Below, one piece after another: positions 8,501-17,277 of a DNA stretch of 64,000 nucleotides (the stretch's first letter is position 1; each line of letters opens with the position of its first letter). The stretch lies in the NCBI GenBank assembly GCA_029263415.1, contig JAJCXN010000044.1, forward strand, positions 1 to 64,000, read 5' to 3'. The notes under the pieces are model-generated. The model was given only the letters and a program-made list of their open reading frames with translations, was not told where the DNA came from and made no database searches. Origin of the DNA: Acidobacteriota bacterium. GTDB taxonomy: Bacteria > Acidobacteriota > Thermoanaerobaculia > Multivoradales > Multivoraceae. Both the position numbers and the translations under genes were made by a program.

Positions 8501-9103
8501 TCAGCGGCCCCCATCTTTGGGGACCAAGCGGTCCACCAATGCGCGCCAAGCCCGACCTCGGTGGCCAATGCGGTCTTTGGACTCATCGCCCAGTTCCGCG
8601 CAGGTCAAGTCGCATCCTTCTGGAACTAACACCGGATCCCAACCGAATCCTGTCTCGCCGCGAGGTGGCAGGATTAGCGAGCCGCTGCAGACTCCCTCGA
8701 CGACCACCTCCGCCTCAGAAGATCGATACAGGAGGGCACACCGAGCATGAGCTACTACGCTATCGGTCGACTGAGCGATGCGCGCAATTCCTTCAGGCCC
8801 CATCGCCTCCAACATCCATTTGACTAGGGGCCCGGGGAAACCGTTCATTGCATCCAGCTCAAGCCCGGTTTCCTCGACCACGATCGCTCCCTCGACGGCG
8901 GCCGCAGCAGAATCCGCCTTATGGCGCAAGACCTCGAACAAGTCGAGCGATTGGACCTCCGGTAGATCAACGTCAACGCTGGCCGGTTCAAAACCGAGGA
9001 TACGGCTTGCCTCGAGCAACTTGCTGCTGTTGCCGGTCACCAACCGGAAGGCAGGTAGCCGCGCAGCACGAGCTTGAAATGCGGAATCGTCATCCATCAA
9101 CAT
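8501..9103 (-). CDS. rdgB: Non-canonical purine NTP pyrophosphatase (RdgB/HAM1 family)
   Basis: Hydrolyses ITP, dITP and XTP to monophosphates, cleaning the nucleotide pool. The N-terminal substrate motif TGNSSKLLEASRIL, the catalytic region VVEETGLELDAMNGFPGPLVKW and the GFGWDPVLVPEG motif are present in order; 200 aa is normal. The family usually has a second Asp where this protein reads EETGL (often EDSGL), a conservative variant. The start may be 9103 or 9097; neither has a clear Shine-Dalgarno sequence. Confidence 0.88.
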   Translation of the reverse strand: MLMDDDSAFQARAARLPAFRLVTGNSSKLLEASRILGFEPASVDVDLPEVQSLDLFEVLRHKADSAAAAVEGAIVVEETGLELDAMNGFPGPLVKWMLEAMGPEGIARIAQSTDSVVAHARCALLYRSSEAEVVVEGVCSGSLILPPRGETGFGWDPVLVPEGCDLTCAELGDESKDRIGHRGRAWRALVDRLVPKDGGR

Positions 9104-9150
9104 TTAGGCTCACTTGCAAGTTACAGCTGAGGCAGCCAGTCCGGCGCCAG

Positions 9151-10839
9151 TTAGCTGCCGGCTTTCGCGCCCCGCACCGCTTCGATGCCGTCTTCGGGCA
9201 TCACGTGGGTCTCGGCGAGCTGACCTTGGGGCGCGCCCGGGACCGGCACACGGAACACACCGACCTTCTGTTGCAACCCTTTGAAGGCGAACTCGCCCAA
9301 ATCTTCCACCGGAAAGTCATCCGGCAGCGCCGCGCGTGTGGCCTCGCCGATCACGATCTCGCCAGTGCCCGCCGCTGAGCTCTCAAGCCGGGCTGCTACG
9401 TTGACCGTGTTACCGAGAACTGTGTAGTCCACCCGCTGGCCGCTACCAATGTCGCCAACCACAACCGGGCCAGTGTTGACGCCAAGTCTGCAGCCAACAC
9501 TAGGAAGACCCTGATCTTCGCGCTCTTTGTTCCACAACAACATGCGCTTTTGAATCTCGACCGCTGCCTTCACTCCGCGCAGCGCGTGGTCCTCCAAATC
9601 CATGGGCGCGCCAAAGAATGCCATGACGCAATCGCCAATGTACTTGTCGAGTGTGCCTCCATGTTCAAAGATCGCTTCAACGCTCCGGTTGAAGTAGCCC
9701 TCGAGAAGCTCCGTAACCTCGTCTAGCTCTGCGCTTTCGGAGAATGCCGTAAAGCCGACCAGATCACCAAACAGCACCGTTACGTCTTTCTTACGCAACC
9801 GAGTGCCACCGTCGGCGTCGGTCGCGGTCATGACTTCTTCGACCACCGACGGCGAGTGATAGCGCTCCAACCGCCCGCGCTTGCGACGCTCCTCAGATCG
9901 CTGCACTCCCACCGCAGCGTAGTTGGCCAGCGTGATTAGGAAATCGAGGTGCATCTCGTCGAACTTGCCCGCTTCAAACGGCGAGTCCACTTGGATAAAT
10001 CCAGAAATGCGCTTCTGCGCCCATAACGGTGCACACATCGCAGCGCGGATGCCGTGCAGCATGATCGACTTACCGCCAGCCAAACGCGAATCGTCGAGAG
10101 CATCCAACGACAGTAGACCGACCTGCTCCTCCATCACGGTGCGCAAGATCGTGCGCGAAACCGGCACGTCCTGCTCGGGCTTGTGGACCACGTCAGCACC
10201 TGAGCGCATCAGCGCACAGGTTGTGCTGTCGACGCTGTCTCCCAGCAGGATCACCCCGCGATCAACCGGAAGGGCTTGGAACGCAATGTCCATGACTTTC
10301 TCAAGAACTTGATCGACAGTGTCGGCCTGGATCAGTTCGCGCGCCAATTGGTTGAAGTACTTGAAGAAGCCACCCCCGGTGCTGTCAGACACCGGGATCG
10401 ACGTGCTGATCTCGCTTTCGTGTTCGTCCTCGAGCGGTTCGAGCATCGAATCCGGTAGCTCCAGATCCAGGCCGTCGGTGAAGTGCGACAATGGCCGAAC
10501 GAGGGTTGCGCTGGGGATCGCGCTGTCTTCGTTCTTGGCCTCGCCAGGCTCAGCCCTTTCGACCTCGAGCACGAAGATGCCCATCTTGAGCGAGTCGCCC
10601 ACTCCGAAGCGGCACTTCTCGACGCCTTCGCCGTTGAGTTGCACACCATTGGTGCTCTGCAGATCGTGCACCCACCAAGCAGCATTCTCGAAGCGCAGAG
10701 CAGCGTGTTGGCGCGACACGGAAAAGTCTGGCAACACAATGTCGTTGTCCGTTCCACGCCCCAGACGCACCTCGCGCGGATCTAGCGCCACAACTTTTTG
10801 TTCGCTACCAACGAGGTAGCGCACCCTGAGTTTGGTCAC
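9151..10839 (-). CDS. FHA-GAF-adenylate/guanylate cyclase signalling protein
   Basis: A three-domain soluble signalling protein. Residues about 1-95 are a forkhead-associated phosphopeptide-binding domain (LGRGTDNDIVLPD, VSRQHAALRF, DLQSTNGVQLNG). Residues about 160-325 resemble a GAF sensor (ALPVDRGVILL, AAMCAPLWAQKRISGFIQVD). Residues about 345-540 are a class III nucleotide cyclase with both metal aspartates (VLFGDLVGFT, KYIGDCVMAFFGAP) and the NVAARLES helix carrying the transition-state Arg; these are intact, so it is probably active. The start is GTG at 10839 with GGGAG upstream. Substrate (ATP or GTP) is not certain. It is monocistronic and divergent from purB. Confidence 0.9.
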   Translation of the reverse strand: MTKLRVRYLVGSEQKVVALDPREVRLGRGTDNDIVLPDFSVSRQHAALRFENAAWWVHDLQSTNGVQLNGEGVEKCRFGVGDSLKMGIFVLEVERAEPGEAKNEDSAIPSATLVRPLSHFTDGLDLELPDSMLEPLEDEHESEISTSIPVSDSTGGGFFKYFNQLARELIQADTVDQVLEKVMDIAFQALPVDRGVILLGDSVDSTTCALMRSGADVVHKPEQDVPVSRTILRTVMEEQVGLLSLDALDDSRLAGGKSIMLHGIRAAMCAPLWAQKRISGFIQVDSPFEAGKFDEMHLDFLITLANYAAVGVQRSEERRKRGRLERYHSPSVVEEVMTATDADGGTRLRKKDVTVLFGDLVGFTAFSESAELDEVTELLEGYFNRSVEAIFEHGGTLDKYIGDCVMAFFGAPMDLEDHALRGVKAAVEIQKRMLLWNKEREDQGLPSVGCRLGVNTGPVVVGDIGSGQRVDYTVLGNTVNVAARLESSAAGTGEIVIGEATRAALPDDFPVEDLGEFAFKGLQQKVGVFRVPVPGAPQGQLAETHVMPEDGIEAVRGAKAGS

Positions 10840-10980
10840 GCCTTGACTCCCAGAGTCTCTTCACATCTCTGCATGTTGCTTCGGTTTCGCCAACTGTTGT
10901 TGCCTTGGTTTACGTAGCTTAGCATCGAGTAAACCTCGTTCTTGGTCGTGGAATCGATCACTGGGTTAGACTCCCGCGCC

Positions 10981-12402
10981 ATGTCACCGAGACCTCAAAA
11001 CCCGCTCCACGAACGTTACGCATCCGAACAGATTGCCACTCTGTTCACTTCCGAACACCGCTATGCAACTTGGCGCCGAATCTGGATCGCACTCGCCCAA
11101 GCGCAAAGCGAACTTGGCCTGCCAATCACCGCTGAGCAAATCTCGGAGCTCGAAAGCGCCTCGTCGAGCGTCGACCTCGAGAGAGTCGCGACAATCGAGA
11201 AGGAAACACGGCACGACGTCGTGGCGCACCTGCGTCACTACGCCGAACAAGCTCCAGGAGCTGGAGGCATTCTCCATCTGGGAGCCACCAGCGCCTTCAT
11301 CACCGACAATACCGACGTCTTGATTGTTCGTGATGCCTTGAAAGTACTGATCGGACGCACCGCCACCGTCATCGACGGCCTTGCCTCCTTCGCAAAAGCA
11401 AACCAGTCCCTACCGACCCTGGCCTATACCCACTTTCAGCCTGCCCAGCTCACCACCGTCGGCAAGCGTGCCTGCTTGTGGATGCAGGACTTTCTCGAAG
11501 ATTTGACCGAACTGGATCGACTGGCGAGCTCCCTGCGCTGCCGAGGTGCCAAGGGAACCACAGGCACTCAGGCAAGTTTCTTGACTCTCTTCGGCGGCGA
11601 TCACGACAAGGTCAGACAGCTCGACCGAGCGATCGCGGACAAACTCGGCTTCGAAGCCAGCTGGGCAATCACCGGTCAGACCTATCCGCGCAAACAAGAC
11701 TCTCGCGTCTTAGCAGCCCTCGCCGGCGTCGCCGAAAGTTGCCACAAGTTGGGTATGGACTTACGGCTCTTGCAAGGCGTGGGAGAGCTATCAGAACCCT
11801 TCGACGAGCATCAGGTCGGCTCGTCAGCCATGGCCTATAAGCGAAATCCGGTGAGGGCCGAACGCATGTGCGGCCTCAGCAGGCGCGTCCTCACTGACGC
11901 TCAGAACGGCCCGCTCAATGCAGCCACCCAGTGGCTTGAACGCTCGCTCGACGATTCTTCAAATCGACGCTTGGTTCTCACTGACTCATTCCTCGCCACC
12001 GATTCCATCCTTTCTTTGGCTGGCGGAATCGCAGCTGGACTGCGTGTCAACACCAGCGCCATCAACGCTCGTGTCGCACAAGAGCTGCCCTTCATGGCCA
12101 GCGAGACATATCTGATGGAGGGCGCATTGCGCGGTGGAGACCGGCAAGACCTGCACGAGCGCATCCGCGGCTACAGCCTTCAAGCCTACGCTCAGGTCTC
12201 GGAAGGCGGAGCCAACCCTCTGCTCGATCTGATCGCCAGCGATGACGCATTCAAGCTGAGCCGTCAGGAACTTGAGAACATGCTCGACCCGCTCACATTC
12301 ACTGGTCGATCGGCACAGCAAGTGGAGGATTTCTTGGCCGAGTTCGCAACTCCAGCTCTGGCCAGATTCGATGTCGCCTCGGTGGAAGACCCCCGAATAT
12401 AG
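10981..12402 (+). CDS. purB: Adenylosuccinate lyase
   Basis: Splits adenylosuccinate to AMP and SAICAR to AICAR in purine synthesis; a homotetramer of the fumarase/aspartase superfamily. Visible landmarks are RYASEQIATLF at the start, ETRHDVVAHLRHY, LGATSAFITDNTD, TLAYTHFQPAQLTTVGKR, and the signature GSSAMAYKRNPVRAE with the catalytic Ser loop. At 473 aa from the ATG at 10981 it matches family length. Open frame extends to 10942, but the ATG at 10981 begins the conserved MSPRPQNPLHERYAS segment. Confidence 0.95.
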   Translation: MSPRPQNPLHERYASEQIATLFTSEHRYATWRRIWIALAQAQSELGLPITAEQISELESASSSVDLERVATIEKETRHDVVAHLRHYAEQAPGAGGILHLGATSAFITDNTDVLIVRDALKVLIGRTATVIDGLASFAKANQSLPTLAYTHFQPAQLTTVGKRACLWMQDFLEDLTELDRLASSLRCRGAKGTTGTQASFLTLFGGDHDKVRQLDRAIADKLGFEASWAITGQTYPRKQDSRVLAALAGVAESCHKLGMDLRLLQGVGELSEPFDEHQVGSSAMAYKRNPVRAERMCGLSRRVLTDAQNGPLNAATQWLERSLDDSSNRRLVLTDSFLATDSILSLAGGIAAGLRVNTSAINARVAQELPFMASETYLMEGALRGGDRQDLHERIRGYSLQAYAQVSEGGANPLLDLIASDDAFKLSRQELENMLDPLTFTGRSAQQVEDFLAEFATPALARFDVASVEDPRI

Positions 12403-12428
12403 GCCCAAGACGTCATGATAGTGGCACC

Positions 12429-13160
12429 ATGACCTTGACCACATCTGCCTCTCGTGCAAATCGCAACCTCGCCGTCGTGCTCGCGTTGACGGTGAGCGTT
12501 CTCCTCGGCTGCGCCAGCTCCTCGAGAGGCGGTGTCGTTAGCGCCAACCCAGGGCTCAAGGACAAGGCGGCGGGCGAACGACTCCACGTCGCCCTTGACC
12601 GGGGGGCAGCCCAAGCGGGACTTGCCTCTTGGTACGGGCCTCAGTTTCATGGTCGTCAGACCGCCAACGGCGAGACCTACGATATGGACGGCATCTCGGC
12701 CGCCCACAAGACCCTTCCTTTCGGCACCGTCGTTCGCGTCAAGAACCTCGACAACGGTAAGGCTTTGGACGTTCGAGTTAACGATCGAGGCCCCTTCATC
12801 CGAGGTCGGATTCTGGACCTCTCGCGCGGCGCAGCCGAAAGGCTTGGGCTGATTGGACCCGGAGTGGCTCGAGTCGAAGTTGCTTTGGTCTCGTGGCCCG
12901 ACCGCGCGCCTCTAGCCCGGCGACAGGGCGGGTCAACGGCCAGGAGCATGGGTCCTTGGGTGCAAGCGGGAGCCTTCCGTGATCACGATCGGGCCACCGC
13001 TCTGGCCGCCGAACTCAAGATGTACGACCAACACTTCAAGGTCTATAGCGACGACGGGTGGCATCGAGTACAGGCTCGACTCAGCACCGAAGAAGCAGCG
13101 AGAAAACTGATCGTGCAGCTGGCCGGGAACGGGATCGAGGCAGTCTCTCGACGGCCCTAA
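12429..13160 (+). CDS. rlpA: RlpA-like septal-ring lipoprotein (DPBB + SPOR)
   Basis: A lipoprotein related to RlpA, which in other bacteria trims denuded peptidoglycan glycan strands at the septum. A signal peptide ends in the lipobox VSVLLGC (Cys about 28). The double-psi beta-barrel follows (LASWYGPQFHGRQTANGE, AHKTLPFGTVVRVKNL, VNDRGPFIRGRILDLS), with the characteristic His and Asp. The C-terminal about 75 residues look like a SPOR domain (GPWVQAGAFRDHDRATALA). Length is 243 aa. Whether it is catalytic cannot be told from sequence alone. Confidence 0.9.
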   Translation: MTLTTSASRANRNLAVVLALTVSVLLGCASSSRGGVVSANPGLKDKAAGERLHVALDRGAAQAGLASWYGPQFHGRQTANGETYDMDGISAAHKTLPFGTVVRVKNLDNGKALDVRVNDRGPFIRGRILDLSRGAAERLGLIGPGVARVEVALVSWPDRAPLARRQGGSTARSMGPWVQAGAFRDHDRATALAAELKMYDQHFKVYSDDGWHRVQARLSTEEAARKLIVQLAGNGIEAVSRRP

Positions 13161-13226
13161 GCGAGGCGGTCATTCGCACCCTTAGCGAGGCAGTCGGTCG
13201 ACCACCCATAGCGAGACGGTCGACTC
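13158..13226. repeat. Three imperfect direct repeats between rlpA and serA
   Basis: AGCGAGG followed by CGGTC/CAGTC occurs at 13160, 13184 and (as AGCGAGACGGTC) 13210, giving units of 24 and 26 bp with partly shared flanks (GTCGACCA). They lie in the short convergent gap between the rlpA and serA stop codons. Three degenerate units are too few and too irregular for CRISPR; a local duplication or a protein-binding array is possible. Confidence 0.6.
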
Positions 13227-14202
13227 AGCCCAGATCTACGCTAGAAGCTTTGCGCAGAGCATCCAGAACGTTGCGGGCAATCTCAATCCCCACCCTCTCC
13301 TTCGCTGCCTCAGTACTAGCGCCTAGGTGCGGCGTCGCCACCACGCATGGGTGCCCGGCCAGATCGAAGTCGGTCAACGGTTCTGTTTCGAACACATCGA
13401 TTCCCGCGCCGCCTACCGCCCTTGAGTCCAACGCTACAAGGAGTGCCTGTTCATCAATGATGCCCCCGCGCGCACAGTTGATCACCAGCGCTCCCGGTGG
13501 CAACAGCGACAGCTCGCGAGCGCCAATCAGACCTCGGGTCTCGGCATCGAGAGGCACATGGACTGTGAGGCAGTCCGATCGTCCGAGCAGGCGCTCGATG
13601 TCGGGCACGACCTCGACCCCAATTGACGCCACCGCTCCTGTATCGATCACCGGGTCGTTGACCAAGACCGCCATCTCGAACGCTCGCGCGCGCACCGCCA
13701 CCCGCTGGCCAACGCGGCCGAAACCGACGATACCCAGGGTGCGACCGGCAAGTTCGACACCAAGCGGTACCGCCCGCGGCCACCGTTGCTGCTTGAGCTC
13801 CCGATCGACCCGGGCTATCCCGCGTGCAACGCTGAGCATCAGCCCGAACGCGTGCTCGGCAGCCGAGACTGCATTCGCCTCGGGAGCATTCACTACCACC
13901 ACCCCGCGCTCGCCCGCTGCTGCAACGTCGACGTTGTCGACTCCGGCTCCTGCTCGACCAACGACTTTCACGCTTGGCGCAGCGGCCAGCAGCTCCCTTG
14001 TTACCTTCGTGGCGGTGCGAATGACCAACGCGTCAACCCTCGCAGCGTAGGCGAACAGATCATCGCGACGGCCATCGGGAAGCTGATCCACCATCGCGCC
14101 CTCGCTCTTTAGTAGCTCCCAGCCTGCCGGATGCAGCGAATCGGTGACCAGGACCCTCACCTTCTTGCTCGATTCGGCTGCGCTAGCGACCTGGCGCACC
14201 AT
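13225..14202 (-). CDS. serA: D-3-phosphoglycerate dehydrogenase-like, short form without ACT domain
   Basis: NAD-dependent D-2-hydroxyacid dehydrogenase, most likely 3-phosphoglycerate dehydrogenase, the first step of serine synthesis. The N-terminal half has VVGRAGAGVDNVDVAAA; the Rossmann domain shows LGIVGFGRVGQRVA; then CARGGIIDEQAL with the catalytic Arg, and TPHLGASTEAA. At 325 aa it lacks the C-terminal ASB/ACT regulatory domains of long SerA, so serine feedback is not expected through an ACT domain. The ATG at 14202 lies inside the end of the upstream NamZ-like gene (20 bp overlap), suggesting translational coupling. Another hydroxyacid substrate is possible. Confidence 0.85.
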   Translation of the reverse strand: MVRQVASAAESSKKVRVLVTDSLHPAGWELLKSEGAMVDQLPDGRRDDLFAYAARVDALVIRTATKVTRELLAAAPSVKVVGRAGAGVDNVDVAAAGERGVVVVNAPEANAVSAAEHAFGLMLSVARGIARVDRELKQQRWPRAVPLGVELAGRTLGIVGFGRVGQRVAVRARAFEMAVLVNDPVIDTGAVASIGVEVVPDIERLLGRSDCLTVHVPLDAETRGLIGARELSLLPPGALVINCARGGIIDEQALLVALDSRAVGGAGIDVFETEPLTDFDLAGHPCVVATPHLGASTEAAKERVGIEIARNVLDALRKASSVDLG

Positions 14203-15397
14203 AGAGCAAGGCCGGCTGGCGCTCTTCTTTGAACTGCGCTTGGCAACGGGACCAACTCGCCACCCATTCACGCAACCCTGCATCGTCTCCACGATCAATC
14301 AGAGTCCTCAATTGAGAGGTGCCAGCGAGCAAGTCGATCGCCGGTCGATCAACAACGAACTCGTAGGCGCGTGTTCTCCACTCGAATTCGTTCGGCCAAA
14401 GGTCATGGAAGACCTGCAACAAGAGGACCCCGAGCGCAAGCGGTCTCAAAACCTCTCGATCCGTCACCACCAGCTCGACGCCCGCACAGATTTCCCCAGA
14501 GTGCTTCTGAAACTGAGGCCTGAAGAACGAGGGCATGAACGCGACCCCATCGATCTCCCAAACTGCGGCGCGATCAACGAGTTCTGTGACCAGCGGCTTA
14601 GGGTCTACAAACGGCGCCCCCACCAGTTGAAACGGTCGGGTGGTACCGCGCCCCTCTGACAACTCAGTTCCCTCGATCAAGCACAGGCCCGGGTAGAGGA
14701 CAGCGGTCGTGACCGTCGGCATGTTAGGAGACGGCGCGACAAACGGGGCGTCGAGACGCATGGGTTGGCGTTCATCCCAATCTCCAACAGCAAACACGCG
14801 CAGTGCTTTCGTTCCGGTGCCTCGCCGCTCAAGTTCGAAGCACAGGAGTTCTGCCAGAGTCATGCCGTGGCGCACGGGAATCGAGAACGCAGAAACGAAG
14901 GACTCCATCGCATCTTCGACAAAATTGCCTTCGATCTCATCGCCACCAAGGGGGTTTGGGCGATCTAGCACCCACACCTCGCACCCTTGAGCGATGGCGA
15001 CTTCTGCTGCCCAGATCGCAGTCGCGGCAAAGGTGTAGTACCGCGCACCAATGTCCTGCAGGTCCATGACCAACAAATCAAGTCCCTCGAAGGCGGCCGT
15101 CCTCGGGACTAGAGAGTGTTCATCGTCCTGGTACAGCGACACTATCTCGCAGCCGGTGAGCGGATCTCGTTGGGCTGCAGCCGCGATCATGTCCTGCTCC
15201 ACGCCATAAAACCCGTGCTCAGGCCCAAACAGGCGGGTTGGCGAGAACCCACGGTCGCTCAACGCGATGTGTGCCGGCGTAAACGTTCGATCAACGGAAG
15301 CCTGATGGCATAGCAGGCCGAACTTGCGATCGCGCAGCAAACTGGGGTCGCTCTCAAGGTCGGCGAGCAACCGATCTAGCCCCACACCAACAGTCAC
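14183..15397 (-). CDS. DUF1343 protein, NamZ-like exo-N-acetylmuramidase
   Basis: A 404 aa protein of the DUF1343 family. The characterised member NamZ (glycoside hydrolase family GH171) releases terminal N-acetylmuramic acid from peptidoglycan fragments. Family landmarks visible are FGPEHGFYGVEQDM, SLYQDDEHSLVPR, DLLVMDLQDIGARYYTF, VLDRPNPLGGDEIEG, VRHGMTLAELLCF and the ELSEGRGTTRPFQLVG segment. I see no signal peptide, so it appears cytoplasmic, unlike secreted members. The start is GTG at 15397, overlapping the moaC stop in GTGA; serA overlaps its end. Family membership is firm, the exact reaction is inferred. Confidence 0.85.
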   Translation of the reverse strand: MTVGVGLDRLLADLESDPSLLRDRKFGLLCHQASVDRTFTPAHIALSDRGFSPTRLFGPEHGFYGVEQDMIAAAAQRDPLTGCEIVSLYQDDEHSLVPRTAAFEGLDLLVMDLQDIGARYYTFAATAIWAAEVAIAQGCEVWVLDRPNPLGGDEIEGNFVEDAMESFVSAFSIPVRHGMTLAELLCFELERRGTGTKALRVFAVGDWDERQPMRLDAPFVAPSPNMPTVTTAVLYPGLCLIEGTELSEGRGTTRPFQLVGAPFVDPKPLVTELVDRAAVWEIDGVAFMPSFFRPQFQKHSGEICAGVELVVTDREVLRPLALGVLLLQVFHDLWPNEFEWRTRAYEFVVDRPAIDLLAGTSQLRTLIDRGDDAGLREWVASWSRCQAQFKEERQPALLYGAPGR

Positions 15398-15969
15398 CGG
15401 CGGCCCTCACCCAGAAGGGGAACGGGCCGCCCTACCGGCTCCTTATTGTCGACGCTGCCAGGGTCGTCCGGGGTTAATTCAGCGTCGTTTTCAACCCGGT
15501 CGCGACGGTAGTCGCCGCTCCGGCCACCGCTCTTGCGTTCAACCTGTAGATCGCTGATGACTGCGTCCTTTTGCACAGCCTTCACCATGTCGTAGAGCGC
15601 CAGCGCAGCGGCGGAGCACGCCACCAGCGCTTCCATCTCGGCGCCGGTTCTGGCCACACAAACCACTGAACTCCGCACCATAACCCCGTCGCGAACGCGT
15701 TCAAACTCTACGTCCACATGGTCCAAGGGCAGCGGATGCGCAAGCGGGATCCACTGGTCGGTGCGCTTTGCGGCCTGAATCCCCGCGATCTTGGCAACCG
15801 CGAAGGCATCGCCTTTGGGCAGTAAGGCGAGACGCTCAACGACGTCTTCACGCAAACGAACGAAACAGGATGCACCCGCCTCGCGCCGTGTGACCGGCTT
15901 TGTTGAGACGTCGACCATGGTCGCGCGGCCGTCCTCGCTCAGATGACTGAACCGTTCTTCTTCACTCAA
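15394..15969 (-). CDS. moaC: Cyclic pyranopterin monophosphate synthase
   Basis: Molybdenum cofactor synthesis, converting 3',8-cyclo-7,8-dihydro-GTP to cPMP after MoaA. The core is unmistakable: ATMVDVSTKPVTRREA, KGDAFAVAKIAGIQAAKRT, IPLAHPLPLDHVDVEF, ARTGAEMEALVACSAAALALYDM, KAVQKDAVISDL and KSGGRSGD. About 35 extra C-terminal residues follow. No ATG fits upstream of the domain; the likely start is TTG at 15969 (reading MSEEERFSHLSEDG). The frame opens further upstream but would run into the divergent glycosyltransferase. It leads a moaC-NamZ-serA run; no other moa gene is present. Confidence 0.9.
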   Translation of the reverse strand: MSEEERFSHLSEDGRATMVDVSTKPVTRREAGASCFVRLREDVVERLALLPKGDAFAVAKIAGIQAAKRTDQWIPLAHPLPLDHVDVEFERVRDGVMVRSSVVCVARTGAEMEALVACSAAALALYDMVKAVQKDAVISDLQVERKSGGRSGDYRRDRVENDAELTPDDPGSVDNKEPVGRPVPLLGEGRR

Positions 15970-16063
15970 CTTGCTGGCGCCAGAAAATCTAAGGGAATTG
16001 GGGACTACTAGGCACCTATGAACGACGCCTTGAGGCCAACCACATCGTAGCATCGGAGCAACT

Positions 16064-16750
16064 ATGCGAATCGCAGTCGTCATCCCCACTCTGAATGAAG
16101 AGCGAGCTCTTTCAAGAACCCTTGCTTCCGTGCAGCGCCAACTCAAACTCGACGACTTCACAGTGGTGGTCGACGGAGGCAGCTGCGACGGAACGCTGGA
16201 GATCGCGGAGATCACACGCAACGTTGAGGTTCTTGCTACTGCTCGTGGCCGGGGTGTTCAGCTTGACTGTGGAGCGCGCCGAGCGATTGCGCTGGGAGCC
16301 GACCTCTTGTTCTTTCTGCACGCGGACTCGACGATGTCTGAGGGCCTGCTCGACAACCTAAGGCGGCTCGACCCTCACGTCGGGGGGGGATGCTTGATTC
16401 AATTCGCCGAGGCACCCAAACTGCTGCGCATCGGCCGCCGTCTGGTCAACTGGCGCACACGACGGTTCAAGCGACCCTTAGGCGACCAGGGGCAGTTCGC
16501 GACAAGCCGGGCCTATCAGCAGTGCGGCGGATACCCTCCGTGGCCGATCCTCGAGGACACCGAGTTCATCGATCGCCTGTCCGGCGTTGGAGCAATCGAC
16601 ATCCTCCCCCACCCGATCACCACCGATGCGCGTCGCTTTCGCAGTCGAGGACTGGTACGCACGGTTCTCACCAATTGGACAATCTGGACCCTGTACGCTT
16701 GCGGGGTGGCCCCCAGACGACTGGCTATGCTCTATCGCAACATCCGTTAG
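16064..16750 (+). CDS. Family 2 glycosyltransferase (TIGR04283-like)
   Basis: A small GT-A fold glycosyltransferase of 228 aa. The N-terminal nucleotide-sugar site MRIAVVIPTLNEE and the VVVDGGSCDGT motif are followed by GRGVQLDCGARRA and LFFLHADSTM, a pattern typical of the TIGR04283 group, some members of which lie in arsenosugar gene sets. Later residues GDQGQFATS and ILEDTEFIDRL are also characteristic. A single hydrophobic segment near the C-terminus may associate with membrane. No arsenic gene is nearby, so the acceptor is unknown. Divergent from moaC, 95 bp apart. Confidence 0.8.
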   Translation: MRIAVVIPTLNEERALSRTLASVQRQLKLDDFTVVVDGGSCDGTLEIAEITRNVEVLATARGRGVQLDCGARRAIALGADLLFFLHADSTMSEGLLDNLRRLDPHVGGGCLIQFAEAPKLLRIGRRLVNWRTRRFKRPLGDQGQFATSRAYQQCGGYPPWPILEDTEFIDRLSGVGAIDILPHPITTDARRFRSRGLVRTVLTNWTIWTLYACGVAPRRLAMLYRNIR

Positions 16751-16781
16751 AGCAATCCATCGCTCCACAGTTCTCAAAACC

Positions 16782-16817
16782 AAAAAACCCCGCCGACCCC
16801 AAAAAGGGTCAACGAGG
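16782..16817 (-). terminator. Intrinsic terminator of the HU gene
   Basis: On the minus strand CCTCGTTGACCC (from 16817) pairs, with G-U pairs, to GGGTCGGCGGGG around a T-rich loop, followed directly by six T residues (16787-16782) and then GGTTTTG. This is a textbook rho-independent terminator 37 bp beyond the HU stop codon, and the clearest one in the window. Confidence 0.88.
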
Positions 16818-16853
16818 CTTCACATCGCTAAAGACGCTCTTTGGAAGAAACGC

Positions 16854-17132
16854 CTAGTTGAGCGATTCCTTGAGATCCTTGCCCATCTTGAAACGAGCAG
16901 CGTTGCTCGCCTTGATCTGGATTGAATCGCCGGTCTTGGGGTTGCGACCCGTCCGCGCGGCGCGATGAGTTACCGAAAAACTACCGAAACCGGGGAGCTG
17001 CACGCGCTCGCCATTCTTGAGATGTCCGGTGATCGTTGTAAGAACCGTTTCGAACGCATCCGAAGCCTGCTTCTTGGTGAGACCCTCAACGTTGTCCGCG
17101 ATGCTATCGACGATGTCAGCCTTACCAGCCAT
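16854..17132 (-). CDS. hup: HU-family DNA-binding protein
   Basis: Histone-like nucleoid protein of 92 aa that bends DNA as a dimer. It begins MAGKADIVDSIAD, has KKQASDAFETVL, the GFGSFSVTHRAARTGRNP beta-arm signature including RNP with the intercalating Pro, and ends KAS-NAARFKMGKDLKES. Shine-Dalgarno TAGGAG precedes the ATG at 17132. It has its own terminator and is probably monocistronic. Length and lack of extra N-terminal residues favour HU over IHF. Confidence 0.96.
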   Translation of the reverse strand: MAGKADIVDSIADNVEGLTKKQASDAFETVLTTITGHLKNGERVQLPGFGSFSVTHRAARTGRNPKTGDSIQIKASNAARFKMGKDLKESLN

Positions 17133-17277
17133 GGTTTTCTCCTAAGTAAAAAACTGATCGGCCCGATGATGAACCGATCACAACCTACGGCAGTTTGTGG
17201 AGGCTGTCAATCCAGAGAACCCCTTATTTTCCGGGCTTTCGCGCCGATAAAGGGCGCCCGTCGCGAGCCCGCTCCTG

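Noticed and set aside
13158-13226. CRISPR array
   Set aside because: Only three degenerate units with 24-26 bp spacing and no variable spacers between identical repeats; no cas genes anywhere in the window.
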